Shown: piece after piece, positions 8,054 to 16,372 of the stretch | How positions within the stretch are numbered: position 1 is the first letter of the stretch | How the letters are laid out: every line of letters starts with the position of its first letter | Origin: Mucilaginibacter sp. OK098 | GTDB lineage: Bacteria; Bacteroidota; Bacteroidia; Sphingobacteriales; Sphingobacteriaceae | Assembly: GCF_900142915.1 (NCBI RefSeq) | Contig: NZ_FRCM01000002.1 | Coordinates: 496,001 to 560,000, forward strand | Direction of reading: 5' to 3' | Length of the DNA: 64,000 nt | Notes under the pieces: generated by a model | The model's input: only the letters and a program-made list of their open reading frames with translations | Databases searched by the model: none | What the model was told of the DNA's origin: nothing | Program-made: the position numbers and the translations under genes

Positions 8054-9658
8054 CTATATCTTAAAGATATTTTTTTTGATTCTTCCATTTATGTTTTTTT
8101 TAATCTCATTTTTTACTTCTTTTTGTAGAAATCGCTGCTCACTAGTTTTTCTAATTTCGTTTTCAATAATTCTAAAGTGATGAGATAGCTGACGTTTGAT
8201 ATGTATGGAATCTAAACCTTCTCTAACAATCCCTGAAGATTTTTTATAGGTCTTTTGTGCTGCGTCGCGGACATAACTTAAAAAATTCCGTTTCCCTAGA
8301 TGTGAGTATTTATCATATAATTGTTTTTTGTGAATAAAATCAGCTTTAGACTTATTACTGTAGGACATTAAAATAGTTTTAACTATTCTTCCTTTCATTT
8401 TCTGAAAATAGCGCGATAAACTCCCCGGTCTTACGTAGCTGTTTTGTCCATTAAATTCGAATCCTAGATACTGTAATGATTTGTAGTATTTGCTTTCATT
8501 TTTATACACTAAATTAATTTTGTCCTTAACCTTTTTTTTGTAGTTAAAGCCTCTTACAATACCTTTGCTATTTACATGGAAATCTATCCGTTCAGTTTTC
8601 TTTGGCTGTATAACCAATTTATATTTTTCAATTTCCAAAAGAACAAGGGCATTTATTTCTTTTGCATCAGAAGTATTACAGACAATTAATAAATCGTCAC
8701 AATACCTTCGATAAGTGAATCCGTATTTCTTTCCAATTCTGACTATATACTCGTCGAAATCAATCAAATAAATATTTGACAATACTGCACTCATCGACGA
8801 TCCCTGGGGAATACCTTTAAATTCTAATTCGTTAGTCTCTCTGTTTAATTTTGGTAAATTGGTAACAATTAATTTCTTTTCTCTTAGATAGTTTAACTTT
8901 TCAAGAAAACTAGGTCCGGCAATTTTATCATCCATTAAATCAAGTAACGATTGCCATTTTAAACCTTGTTTTTTTATGTGGTTAAGATTGATATTAAAAT
9001 GATTTAAAAAACTAGAGAAGTTTAAATAAGAATATTTAGTGAGTGACCTAAAAACTTTATATTGGTCTATGGGTAGTTCGGAGAAATCAAGAATTTTGCA
9101 CCATTTTTCTTTCAGTAAAAAATGATCAATATTATCAAAGTAGCCTGTAATGTCTAATGCAATAGCTGAACATGTTTGTGTTTTAGATATCCGCTCTTGA
9201 ACCCTATTAAATGCTTCTTTAGCAAATTGGATATTACACTGTCCGTTTAAATCTGTTCTATAGGCTATAACACTTTCATGAAAATCTTTACTTCTTATGT
9301 ATTCTTGATATTTTTCGGTAAGAGCAAAAGCGTAGAATGCATAAATGTAAGAGTCAAAATGTGAAGCAAATGAAATAGGCCTAATTTTAGTATCCAGCGA
9401 ATAACAAGCCTTATCTTCCTGATACCGATACCTGGGAGTTTTTGTGAGAATTTTAACGAAAGGTGTGAATGAGTGTGTTTGAATTGACTTTAAAGAGCTG
9501 TCTTCAATTTTTTCTTTAACTAGTTCACTATAGTTAAGAAAATCAAAATAAGGATCGAGTTGAGGATATTTCTTTAGTTTGAAGGAGGAGGGAGTTTGCC
9601 CAAACTTATCTTTAAATCGAAGCCATATTTCGTCGGTGTATAAGGAGTCTTTTGCCAT
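8054..9658 (-). CDS. DRT-type (UG/Abi) reverse transcriptase, probably DRT2-like
   Basis: The 534-residue protein is a reverse transcriptase. The palm motifs are visible: motif A D169 (ALDITGYFDNID), motif B GIPQGSSMSAVLSNI (282-296), catalytic YCDD (319-322) and a YLGFEF segment (397-402). The region before motif A (RPISFASHFDSYIYAFYA, then AYRTDL and FAKEAF) resembles, from memory, the DRT2/UG2 group of antiphage enzymes rather than group II intron or DGR enzymes. There is no maturase, HNH or integrase domain. Residues 405-534 form a basic C-terminal extension of unknown role. DRT enzymes with a single gene work with a noncoding RNA encoded just upstream, and 620 bp of gene-free, structured DNA precedes this start. 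The gene is AT-rich and looks acquired. The RT call is certain; the subtype is moderate. Confidence 0.88.
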   Translation of the reverse strand: MAKDSLYTDEIWLRFKDKFGQTPSSFKLKKYPQLDPYFDFLNYSELVKEKIEDSSLKSIQTHSFTPFVKILTKTPRYRYQEDKACYSLDTKIRPISFASHFDSYIYAFYAFALTEKYQEYIRSKDFHESVIAYRTDLNGQCNIQFAKEAFNRVQERISKTQTCSAIALDITGYFDNIDHFLLKEKWCKILDFSELPIDQYKVFRSLTKYSYLNFSSFLNHFNINLNHIKKQGLKWQSLLDLMDDKIAGPSFLEKLNYLREKKLIVTNLPKLNRETNELEFKGIPQGSSMSAVLSNIYLIDFDEYIVRIGKKYGFTYRRYCDDLLIVCNTSDAKEINALVLLEIEKYKLVIQPKKTERIDFHVNSKGIVRGFNYKKKVKDKINLVYKNESKYYKSLQYLGFEFNGQNSYVRPGSLSRYFQKMKGRIVKTILMSYSNKSKADFIHKKQLYDKYSHLGKRNFLSYVRDAAQKTYKKSSGIVREGLDSIHIKRQLSHHFRIIENEIRKTSEQRFLQKEVKNEIKKNINGRIKKNIFKI

Positions 9659-9960
9659 CTTTTAATGGGACATTAGCCAAGAAGCAATATCAGCCTTAAC
9701 TTCCTGACTAATGCACAATGTTACCCACTGCTTAGTTAATGACCGCCTCAATCATCCAAGGATTTTCACCTATGCAAACCTTAATCCACTCATAGCCAAT
9801 CAAGAGCCGACTTACATCGGAATGTGGCACTTTAGACTTTGCTAAAAGCTCAGCAAACCCCTTCTGAGATTACCGGCAACGTGACTGGCGCTGCTTTTGT
9901 TTACTCAAAACTTTACAGAATATGTTTCACTTCCGCTCAGACATAACGATTTTCACCGCG
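9659..9960 (-). ncRNA. Candidate noncoding RNA upstream of the reverse transcriptase
   Basis: This is the part of the 9659-10281 gap nearest the RT start, read in the RT sense. It ends in a 14-bp stem-loop (9671-9713). It also holds smaller hairpins: CTCAG/CTGAG around 9850-9870, CCGA/TCGG around 9806-9820, and GGATT/AATCC around 9762-9788. No intact gene is visible. The position matches the RNA of DRT2 and DRT9 loci. One sense frame stays open for 45 codons and ends at a stop near 9739. A second frame ends 3 bp before the RT start. So a decayed small gene is the main alternative. The RNA boundaries are not defined. Confidence 0.4.
9671..9713 (-). other. 14-bp stem-loop 12 bp before the RT start codon
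   Basis: The arms CATTAGCCAAGAAG (9671-9684) and CTTCCTGACTAATG (9700-9713) pair along all 14 positions when read as RNA, counting two G-U pairs. The loop has 15 nt. This is the strongest secondary structure near the RT gene. It could be the 3' end of a DRT-associated RNA or a leader structure. Confidence 0.6.
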
Positions 9961-10011
9961 AGGACTTTTTAAACAATAATAATGTTATGATAGCTCTTAA
10001 ACACATATTCC

Positions 10012-10050
10012 ATATCTCAATTGTAGTAGTAATATTATTACTTGAGATAT
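10012..10050. other. 9-bp inverted repeat in the RT upstream gap
   Basis: ATATCTCAA (10012-10020) and TTGAGATAT (10042-10050) are perfect inverted copies around a 21-nt AT-rich loop. The hairpin belongs to the gap between the RT gene and the divergent LRR-like gene. The rest of the gap (10051-10281) shows nothing else I can identify. Confidence 0.5.
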
Positions 10051-10281
10051 ATTCGGAAACGCTGGCAGGTAAACTGACAGATTTGGCAGCCCATTTGCAG
10101 GTGTACCAAAGATTTAGTAACTTAAACATCATACCCTCCAGACTTTTCTGAAGGCACTTATTAGCGTCAAATTACAATCCAAAAAACATTAATGCCATAT
10201 TGACATGCTTTTGTATTTAGGTAATCAGCACGACGGTAAAATGCTTTATTTTACACCCAAAATCCTTAATTTGCTTACCTA

Positions 10282-10860
10282 ATGAAAAAGCCACGACAAG
10301 AAGACATCCCCAGATCAATTTTAAAATACAACACAGTTGCAGTTGATCCAAGTTTTTATGAACAGGGGTTCAAAATGTTATTCCTAAATCCGGAATGTGT
10401 AGTTGTTGGATTGGGGGACGTACCTAGCAGGTTGTTTATAACCCCAGCATTTACGACAGACCTTTTGCCGCCAAATGTTGCAGAAGGCATTCATGAAGTA
10501 GTGGAAATTGTTTTACAATCTACTTTCACCGCAGAACCGGAATTAAAGAAAAGCTATCCGCTTCCCAAATGGCTTACCGATTTTAAAAAAGTTAAACACT
10601 TGAAGCTCGTTGATGCGAACCTGGACAACCTTATTGATTTAAAAGACCTACCCGTTCAGCATTTAGTTATTGAAGATATAAGGTTCAATGATACCGATAA
10701 TTTAGTAACTGCTATTCAGCAATTCAAACATTTAAAATATCTTGCCTACGATGAAACATTTCCGACAAACGTGGTGGAGGCTATCAGGCAATTAAATTTG
10801 AGCGTAACGCTGCTGACAGCAGAAGACTATTATAAGAACCGGCTTTTCGATGATTTTTAA
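10282..10860 (+). CDS. Hypothetical protein with leucine-rich-repeat-like C-terminal half
   Basis: The 192-residue soluble protein has no signal peptide. Residues ~95-190 show spaced hydrophobic patterns reminiscent of leucine-rich repeats (VKHLKLVDANLDNLIDLKDL, then VQHLVIEDIRF and LKYLAYDETF). The N-terminal half is not recognised. It is divergent from the RT gene and lies at the edge of the AT-rich accessory stretch. Such small LRR-like proteins occur near polymorphic-toxin and immunity genes, but no toxin gene is seen here. The function is unknown. Confidence 0.65.
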   Translation: MKKPRQEDIPRSILKYNTVAVDPSFYEQGFKMLFLNPECVVVGLGDVPSRLFITPAFTTDLLPPNVAEGIHEVVEIVLQSTFTAEPELKKSYPLPKWLTDFKKVKHLKLVDANLDNLIDLKDLPVQHLVIEDIRFNDTDNLVTAIQQFKHLKYLAYDETFPTNVVEAIRQLNLSVTLLTAEDYYKNRLFDDF

Positions 10861-11030
10861 AGAGTATATGAAAATAAACACCCGGTATCCTCTCCCAAAA
10901 TAACCCTACTTATTCCCAACATTAATATTTAGCTTTGATATAACAACGGGCAAAACCAAAACCCCGCATACCTAAACCAAATTACAAACAGCTTAAAAAA
11001 ACCTAAATACTTACCTAACCCTTACCCCAT

Positions 11031-11657
11031 ATGAAAACTCCAATTAAAGTTGCCGTGCTGATTTATAACGGTGTTGAACTGGTTGATATGAATGGCCCTA
11101 TTGATGTGTTTTTGCACGCAAACCGATACAATAACAACAGGTACCAGGTGTATACCGTGGCCGCAACCATGGATGCTATCCTGAGCGAAAATAGAGTGGT
11201 TACCATTACGCCGCAATATGATCTCCACAATTGCCCGGAACCGGACCTGGTTGTGATCCCGGGGATCATCGATCTGGAGGTTGATCCTTCGGTAATTGAC
11301 TGGATCAAAAAAATTGCCAGTAAAAAGGATAAGGTAATTATGTCGGTTTGCATTGGGTTACAGATCCTGGCTAAAACGGGACTGCTTTCGGGCAAACGCG
11401 TTACCACGCATTACCTGGCTATAAACGACATGCACAAACAATATCCTGATATCACCTTTATAAAAAACGTAAGATTTGTTCAGGATGGCCACATTGTATC
11501 TACCGGGGGCATAACTTCGGGCATTGATGGCGCATTGCACCTTGTCGAAAAAAATGACGGCCCCGTAATAGCCCAGCAAACCGCCGATGTGATGGTGTAC
11601 AACCGCGATGCTCCCCTACCACCCTATACTATTTTACCGCCTTATTTTGAGATCTGA
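11031..11657 (+). CDS. DJ-1/PfpI family protein
   Basis: The 208-residue protein has the glutamine-amidotransferase-like fold of the DJ-1/PfpI superfamily. The start is KVAVLIYNGVELVDMNGPID. The nucleophile elbow is MSVCIGL, with Cys107, followed by GLLSGKRVTTHY. The acidic residue usually paired with the Cys can be E16. It resembles isonitrile-hydratase-like proteins and the N-terminal domain of GATase1-type AraC regulators, but it lacks the AraC DNA-binding domain. It is cytosolic. The true substrate cannot be inferred. It is a single gene with repeats on its 3' side. Confidence 0.88.
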   Translation: MKTPIKVAVLIYNGVELVDMNGPIDVFLHANRYNNNRYQVYTVAATMDAILSENRVVTITPQYDLHNCPEPDLVVIPGIIDLEVDPSVIDWIKKIASKKDKVIMSVCIGLQILAKTGLLSGKRVTTHYLAINDMHKQYPDITFIKNVRFVQDGHIVSTGGITSGIDGALHLVEKNDGPVIAQQTADVMVYNRDAPLPPYTILPPYFEI

Positions 11658-11671
11658 GCATTCATGAGAAA

Positions 11672-11929
11672 TTGTTAATATTGAATAACGAATGTCGAAT
11701 ATTGAACACCGGAGTTTACTTCATTATTCAACATACTCTGTCACCGCAGGGTCTCTCATAGAGGACCCTGCGAGGTGGTTAACAGAAATTTATGACATGG
11801 ATAATTTCTGGACGAATACTCAGCACGCGGCGCAGGGTCCCTTTCAGGAGACCCTGCGGAGACAGAGGGTTGCGGAGACAGAGGGTTGTTAATATTGAAT
11901 AACGAATATCGAACACCGAAGTTTACTCA
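11672..11929. repeat. Direct repeats enclosing MITE copy B
   Basis: A ~45-bp sequence built of words like TTGAATAACGAAT and GAACACCG(G/A)AGTTTACT lies at 11672-11720 and again at 11886-11927. The two copies bracket the double-hairpin element. The right side also has a 16-bp tandem duplication (GCGGAGACAGAGGGTT) at 11856-11887, which begins inside the element's end. Confidence 0.65.
11738..11863. mobile_element. MITE-like double-hairpin element, copy B
   Basis: It has the same architecture as copy A (547-673): left hairpin around GGGTCTCTCATAGAGGACCC, conserved centre with CAGAAATTTATGACAT, and right hairpin ending CCTGCGGAGAC. It is nested inside locus-specific direct repeats. It is non-coding. 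Confidence 0.75.
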
Positions 11930-11935
11930 ACCGTG

Positions 11936-12180
11936 CTACTGTGTATCCGCATCTTTTATTTCAATTAATTATAAAGAAAAGCAGCTCCTTTAGGAGCAAA
12001 ATATTGGTAGAAAAATCGAAAACAATGAATTTTCGCTCCATAGGTGCGAAACCTATTGAACTATTTAACGGCGACTTCTTTGCGGCGGGGTTGTGTACCT
12101 ACGGCACACGAATTATTGGGTTGTTGTTTTTCTACCAATATTGAACCCCTCTGGGGTTAGGAAAAGATGTGGGTACACGG
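11936..12180. repeat. Inverted-repeat element with nested hairpins
   Basis: The outer arms are GTGTATCCGCATCTTTT (left, ~11941-11957) and AAAAGATGTGGGTACAC (right, ~12162-12178), inverted with a few mismatches. The inner arms are AATATTGGTAGAAAAA and TTTTTCTACCAATATT (about 11999-12015 and 12127-12142). Small hairpins lie between the outer and inner arms (GCTCCTTTAGGAGC on the left, AACCCCTCTGGGGTT on the right). It is non-coding. The symmetric build suggests a MITE or a large palindromic unit. No second copy is in this window. Confidence 0.6.
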
Positions 12181-12317
12181 TAGCCAACCGATCCCAAGGA
12201 CTCCTTCGGAGGGACGATTATTCACAGGTGTTTGTTTTTAATGGGTGTTCATGAGGGCTATGCCGTTTAGGCGGGGCTACCGGATTCAATCAACTCAAAA
12301 ACCGGAACACGCTGATT

Positions 12318-12444
12318 CTGTCCCCGCAGGGTCTCTCACAGAGGACCCTGCGATGTGGTTAGCAGAAATTTCTGACATAGGATAATTTCTGGACGAATAC
12401 TTAGCGCGCGGCGCAGGGTCCCTTTCAGGAGACCCTGCGGAGAC
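12318..12444. mobile_element. MITE-like double-hairpin element, copy C (best preserved)
   Basis: The termini GTCCCCGCAGGGTCTC (starting 12320) and GAGACCCTGCGGAGAC (ending 12444) are inverted repeats with one mismatch over 16 bp. Each end also folds alone into a hairpin. The 15-bp sequence CGGAACACGCTGATT directly abuts both ends (12303-12317 and 12445-12459), as expected for a target-site duplication. There is no open reading frame. Confidence 0.8.
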
Positions 12445-12503
12445 CGGAACACGCTGATTATAAATAAATTACAGTGATCCATTCAAAATCATTAATTTTG
12501 TAT

Positions 12504-12603
12504 CTACTGATTATCAGATACTTGCATTTTGACAAAAATGAAACACACTGATAATGAGCGTGTTTCACAGCGTTCCACCCGTTCGTGTGCAAAAATGGAA
12601 CGC
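12504..12603 (+). other. Structured repeat element, copy 1
   Basis: In order it has CTGATTATCAG, a hairpin TGAAACAC/GTGTTTCA (12539-12567) whose loop carries CTGATAAT, and a hairpin GCGTTCCA/TGGAACGC (12570-12603) with a loop containing TTCGTGTGCAAAAA. The same order of parts recurs at 60672-60782 with compensatory changes in the stems. A Bacteroidota-type TAATTTTG box lies just before it (12493-12500). It could be an RNA leader or a mobile palindrome. Confidence 0.5.
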
Positions 12604-12927
12604 TGGAACAGCCTGGGTATCAGTGCCTATTACACAGGCAGGCTTTTGCCGTTATAATTTTAATAAATCAAACAAAATTCCGGGTTTATTCCTTTGTGTG
12701 TTATGGGGGTGTTACGTTATTACTATTAATGCCGTAACTCCAGAAACTATTCAGAATCAAAGTTTATATTTACAGCTATCTAAAAATCACTTTTTTAATA
12801 CTTATGGCTGCATAAATACGTTTCTTTAATTCTTTTTTACTATTAATTCTACCATACTTTGTTACTGAATTTTTGGAGTCGTATAGTCGTATTATCTTTT
12901 CAACGGAGGGGTATTTCCCAATTTTTA

Positions 12928-15510
12928 ATGTTTTTAAACAGTAACCTGTTAAAAACATTAAGCTGTTTTGGCCTGATCCTGTTCTCGTTAAACGTTGCGG
13001 CACAGCAAACGGATACCCTTAAAACCCATACCCTTACCCAGGTGAGCGGCCAAGTTGTGGATGCACTTACCGGTAAGCCGCTTCCTTATATCAGCGTAAC
13101 CTTTGGTGGCAGCAGTTACGGCGCCTATACCGACAAACTGGGGAAATTTACGCTAAAGGCCCCGGGTTTATTCAGCCAAATCACGTTTTCGTACGTTGGC
13201 TACCAAAGCATTACAAAAACTGTTAAATCAGGGGAGATAAATGAGTTAGCGATCCGCCTGCGCAGCAGTCAGACCCAGTTAAAAGAGGTTTCGGTTACCA
13301 CCGGGAAAAAGCAACGGTACCGCAACAAGGGGAATCCGGCGGTATCGCTGATCCAGCAGATCATTAACCATAAGGATGAAAACCGGATGGAAAGCTCGGA
13401 TTACCTTCAATATGACCAGTATGAGCGGATAGGCTTATCCTTTTTTCACCTGTCGCAAAAGTTTATTAACGGCCGTTTTTTTAGCAAATATAAATTCCTG
13501 CTGGATACTACACAGAAGATAAACGGGCAGACGCAAACCGCGCTCCCGGTTTATTTCAGCGAAAAGCTATCTCAAAATTACTATAGGAAAAATCCGGAAA
13601 AGTCTATCCAGGTATTGAATGCGCAAAAACAGATCAATATCATCAAATTTGTGGATACGGCAGGTTTGGATATTTATCTGAACCGGCTTTATGGGAATAA
13701 CCTGGATCTTTATTCGAACAATATTTTTATCATCACCAACCAGTTCCTGAGCCCGATTGCTAACCATGCCCCTGACTTTTATAAGTTTTTTATTACCGAT
13801 ACCATAAAAACTGCAAAGGGAAAATTGGTTGAAGTTAGTTTTACGCCCCGCAATAAAGGCGACCTGCTGTTTGAAGGAAAGCTGCTGGTTACCCTTGACG
13901 GCCATTATGCGGTTGCAGGGTGTGAGCTGAACGTAAATAAACAGATCAACATTAACTTTATGCGCAGCCTGAAGATCCGCCTTGATTTCGTACAGGATGC
14001 CGGTGGCCGCTATTATCTCAGCAAAAGTGATGTAACAGCCGATTTCGGCATCTCGAGAACCAAAGGCCTGGGGGTTATTGGCGAGCGTACGGTTGTGTAT
14101 ACTAACTATAAGCTAAACGCGCCGCAACCGGAAGCGTTTTACCAAGGTAAAGACCTGCAAATTGCCGAAAATGCTAACCGGGAAGATACCAGCTATTGGG
14201 CCGGTCACCGAACGGATACGCTTAGCGGGCAGCAGGCACAGATCTATGGCAAGATCAGCAAACTGGAAAAAATGCCATCCTTTAAACGAACCATGTGGAT
14301 AGCGTCAACCCTCACAGGTGGCTTTGCTGATTTTGGGGCTGTACAAATTGGCCCTATCAATTCGTTCTTCGCGTTTAGCAGCCAGGAAGGCCTCCGGTTC
14401 CAGGGCGGGGGAAGGACCACACCAAAATTCAACAAATCTATTTACCTGGAAGGATATGGCGGGATAGGAACCAAGGATAAGCAATTAAAGTATGACCTGA
14501 TCACCTATCTTTCATTAAATAAAACTGCCCCTTACCGTTTCCCTAATGATTATTTTAAAGCAAGTTACCTGTATGATGTTGATGTGCCGGGGCATAGCTT
14601 TTCTATAAACAACAGGCAGGCTGCGCTGTCGTCATTCCAAACAGGTGCAACAAATTACTGGCTTTATAGCACAATTTTCAGGCTTGATTATGTAAAGGAT
14701 TTTGAAAATCATTTTTCATACGACGTTATCTTCAAAAACTGGAATCAGCAACCCGCCGCCAAATTGGTTTATGGGCTTAATGATGCCAATAATACCATAG
14801 TACATAATTTAACCACCAGCGAATTAGGCGTGCGTTTAAGATATGCCCCTCACGAGCAAATTTTACAGGGAACCCAGGACAGGCACACCATTTACAGTAA
14901 ATACCCCATCATGGAGCTGATGGTAAACCATGGCTTTAAAGGCTTCATAAACGGATCATACGCTTATACCAATTTTGGTGTAAATATTTTTAAGCGTTTT
15001 TATTTTTCGCAATTAGGGTATTCGGATGTTACGCTGATGGGTGGTTATTTAACCGGGAAGGTCCCGTTCCCGCTGCTGAATATAAGCTCGGCTAATCAGT
15101 CGTTAGCATATGATCTGAATGCTTATAACAGGATGACCTACCTGGAGTTTGTGAGCGATCATTATGTGGGCTTAAACTTTACCCAAAGCTTTAACGGCTT
15201 TTTCCTGAATAAGATCCCGCTGATAGAACATCTTAAATGGAGAGAGTATCTTACGTTTAAAATTTTATACGGCGGCCTGCGAAATGAAAACAATCCTTTG
15301 TACTCAAACAATTTGTATAAATTCCCAACGGGTACAAACGGGGGCAACGGCACTTACGCCTTAGGGAATGTGCCCTATACTGAAGCAGGCGTCGGCGTAG
15401 GCAATATCTTTAAAATTTTACGGATAGATGTGATCAAAAGGTTTAGCTATCTTGATCATCCGGGCATTGCGCCTTATGCCGTTAAGTTTAGCTTTAATCC
15501 GGATTTTTAA
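12928..15510 (+). CDS. DUF5686 outer-membrane protein with carboxypeptidase-regulatory-like domain
   Basis: I start at the ATG at 12928 (860 residues), because it precedes a signal peptide (CFGLILFSLNVAAQ); a TTG at 12859 would add an unlikely leader. Residues ~30-110 form a CarboxypepD_reg-like beta-sandwich (VSGQVVDALTGKPLPYISV, then FSYVGYQS). The rest matches the DUF5686 family: a long beta-rich protein with alternating aromatic strands and a C-terminal terminal Phe (FSFNPDF) typical of outer-membrane barrels. It is common in Bacteroidota, often one or two copies per genome. The role is unknown, possibly envelope transport or assembly. It forms a single transcription unit preceded by repeats. 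Confidence 0.88.
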   Translation: MFLNSNLLKTLSCFGLILFSLNVAAQQTDTLKTHTLTQVSGQVVDALTGKPLPYISVTFGGSSYGAYTDKLGKFTLKAPGLFSQITFSYVGYQSITKTVKSGEINELAIRLRSSQTQLKEVSVTTGKKQRYRNKGNPAVSLIQQIINHKDENRMESSDYLQYDQYERIGLSFFHLSQKFINGRFFSKYKFLLDTTQKINGQTQTALPVYFSEKLSQNYYRKNPEKSIQVLNAQKQINIIKFVDTAGLDIYLNRLYGNNLDLYSNNIFIITNQFLSPIANHAPDFYKFFITDTIKTAKGKLVEVSFTPRNKGDLLFEGKLLVTLDGHYAVAGCELNVNKQININFMRSLKIRLDFVQDAGGRYYLSKSDVTADFGISRTKGLGVIGERTVVYTNYKLNAPQPEAFYQGKDLQIAENANREDTSYWAGHRTDTLSGQQAQIYGKISKLEKMPSFKRTMWIASTLTGGFADFGAVQIGPINSFFAFSSQEGLRFQGGGRTTPKFNKSIYLEGYGGIGTKDKQLKYDLITYLSLNKTAPYRFPNDYFKASYLYDVDVPGHSFSINNRQAALSSFQTGATNYWLYSTIFRLDYVKDFENHFSYDVIFKNWNQQPAAKLVYGLNDANNTIVHNLTTSELGVRLRYAPHEQILQGTQDRHTIYSKYPIMELMVNHGFKGFINGSYAYTNFGVNIFKRFYFSQLGYSDVTLMGGYLTGKVPFPLLNISSANQSLAYDLNAYNRMTYLEFVSDHYVGLNFTQSFNGFFLNKIPLIEHLKWREYLTFKILYGGLRNENNPLYSNNLYKFPTGTNGGNGTYALGNVPYTEAGVGVGNIFKILRIDVIKRFSYLDHPGIAPYAVKFSFNPDF

Positions 15511-15588
15511 TTTGGGCAGTGAGTACGCGGCAAAATATACGCTCAGCGGATCACTTCAATTCGGTTAACACTTTCATAAGCAGGCAGC

Positions 15589-15807
15589 CTAATACTCCAA
15601 CTCGCGGCAATCATACCCTGCCGTTTGCAGCAACGATTCGATATACCGGGGCGAAATATTGCTGGCCTCTATCCGCAGGATGTTATCACAATCCTCCAGG
15701 TCAAAGTTCCAGCCTGTAATTGCCGGAACTGCGGTTAGCAAAGGTTTTACCTCCATAACGTGCTCGGGTTTTTCAACGCTTGTTATAAATATCAATATAT
15801 CCATCAT
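15589..15807 (-). CDS. Small HMA-like ferredoxin-fold protein
   Basis: The 72-residue form starting at MMDILIFITSV is preferred; upstream in-frame ATGs at 15846 and 15828 would add residues with no family look. The pattern (beta: DILIFITSV; helix: EHVMEVKPLLTAV; beta: GWNFDLEDCDNILRIEA; helix: SPRYIESLLQTAGY) fits the heavy-metal-associated fold. It lacks the metal-binding CxxC, so metal transfer is unlikely. It probably acts as a small adaptor. It is not in an operon with its neighbours. The start codon is uncertain. Confidence 0.6.
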   Translation of the reverse strand: MMDILIFITSVEKPEHVMEVKPLLTAVPAITGWNFDLEDCDNILRIEASNISPRYIESLLQTAGYDCRELEY

Positions 15808-15913
15808 TGGTTTATGGTTATTGGTCATTGGGTTGGTGGCTTTCATCAAACTAAAACAATAACTATTGAGAATTGAAAAACTGGACAAAAGGCCGCAGTT
15901 TTATTTTAGCCAA

Positions 15914-15982
15914 TAGTCTTAAGTCCATAGTCCTAAGTCAACTATTTCCTGACTCAGAACTATGGACTCCGGACTTAAGACT
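15914..15982. repeat. Word-built palindrome at gene 3' end
   Basis: The arms are built from AGTCTTAAGTCC and its inverse GGACTTAAGACT, with the word AGTCC or AGTCATAG repeated between them. The right arm covers the stop codon of the gene ending at 15975, so the palindrome sits on its 3' end and could act as terminator or mRNA stabiliser. Confidence 0.55.
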
Positions 15983-16361
15983 CCTTCTCCTCATTTTTGG
16001 CATCATCCCAATATTTTGAATAAGGATGCCCGCCATGCCTGCCCCAGCGGCCGTGACCGCAGTTTTGCAGTTTCTCTTTAAATTTTTCGCGTTCTTCGGG
16101 CGTCATGTTCTTAAACTTTTCTTCCATCCGGTGGCGCATCCAGTGGCCCCTGCCCGGGCCGCCGCCTTTACCAAAGCCAAAAAGAATTTTGCATAAAATA
16201 AAGATGCCCATGGCCTGCCAGAAGGTAATTACACCAACGTGTAATATGCCCGGCAATAAACAGTTCCACAAACTCATCACCACAAAGCTGACGAGCGACA
16301 GGATGGCGGCAACTGCCAGTGGTATAAATAAAAACCGCCCTCTATAAAAAAATGATCTCAT
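15975..16361 (-). CDS. Small membrane protein with Gly/Arg-rich tail, partner of sigma factor
   Basis: The 128-residue protein has two hydrophobic helices (about residues 10-35 and 40-64) and a Gly/His/Arg-rich tail (GKGGGPGRGHWMRHRMEEKF) with a charged helix (MTPEEREKFKEKL). The charged helix recalls heavy-metal-resistance CnrR/CpxP-like motifs, but that is weak. It starts 11 bp after the ECF sigma factor gene, so the two are co-transcribed. Its position fits an anti-sigma factor or a membrane target of the sigma factor; neither is shown by sequence. Confidence 0.7.
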   Translation of the reverse strand: MRSFFYRGRFLFIPLAVAAILSLVSFVVMSLWNCLLPGILHVGVITFWQAMGIFILCKILFGFGKGGGPGRGHWMRHRMEEKFKNMTPEEREKFKEKLQNCGHGRWGRHGGHPYSKYWDDAKNEEKES

Positions 16362-16372
16362 GTTAATGTTTT

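Noticed and set aside
8054..9658. Diversity-generating retroelement, group II intron or retron as explanation of the reverse transcriptase
   Set aside because: I saw no template/variable repeat pair, no maturase or HNH domain and no msr/msd-type structure with a partner effector.
9897..10151. Plus-strand 84-residue frame in the gap upstream of the reverse transcriptase
   Set aside because: It needs a TTG start, has no family look and lies on the strand opposite the RT. The stretch is better read as untranslated DNA.
12554..12829. Plus-strand 91-residue frame between the structured element and DUF5686
   Set aside because: It begins within the structured repeat, and its text changes when read in copy 2 at 60672. 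It is not conserved as protein.
15589..15888. Longer 99-residue form of the HMA-like gene
   Set aside because: The added N-terminus (SSFSILNSYCFS and so on) has no family look and the core domain starts at MDILIF.
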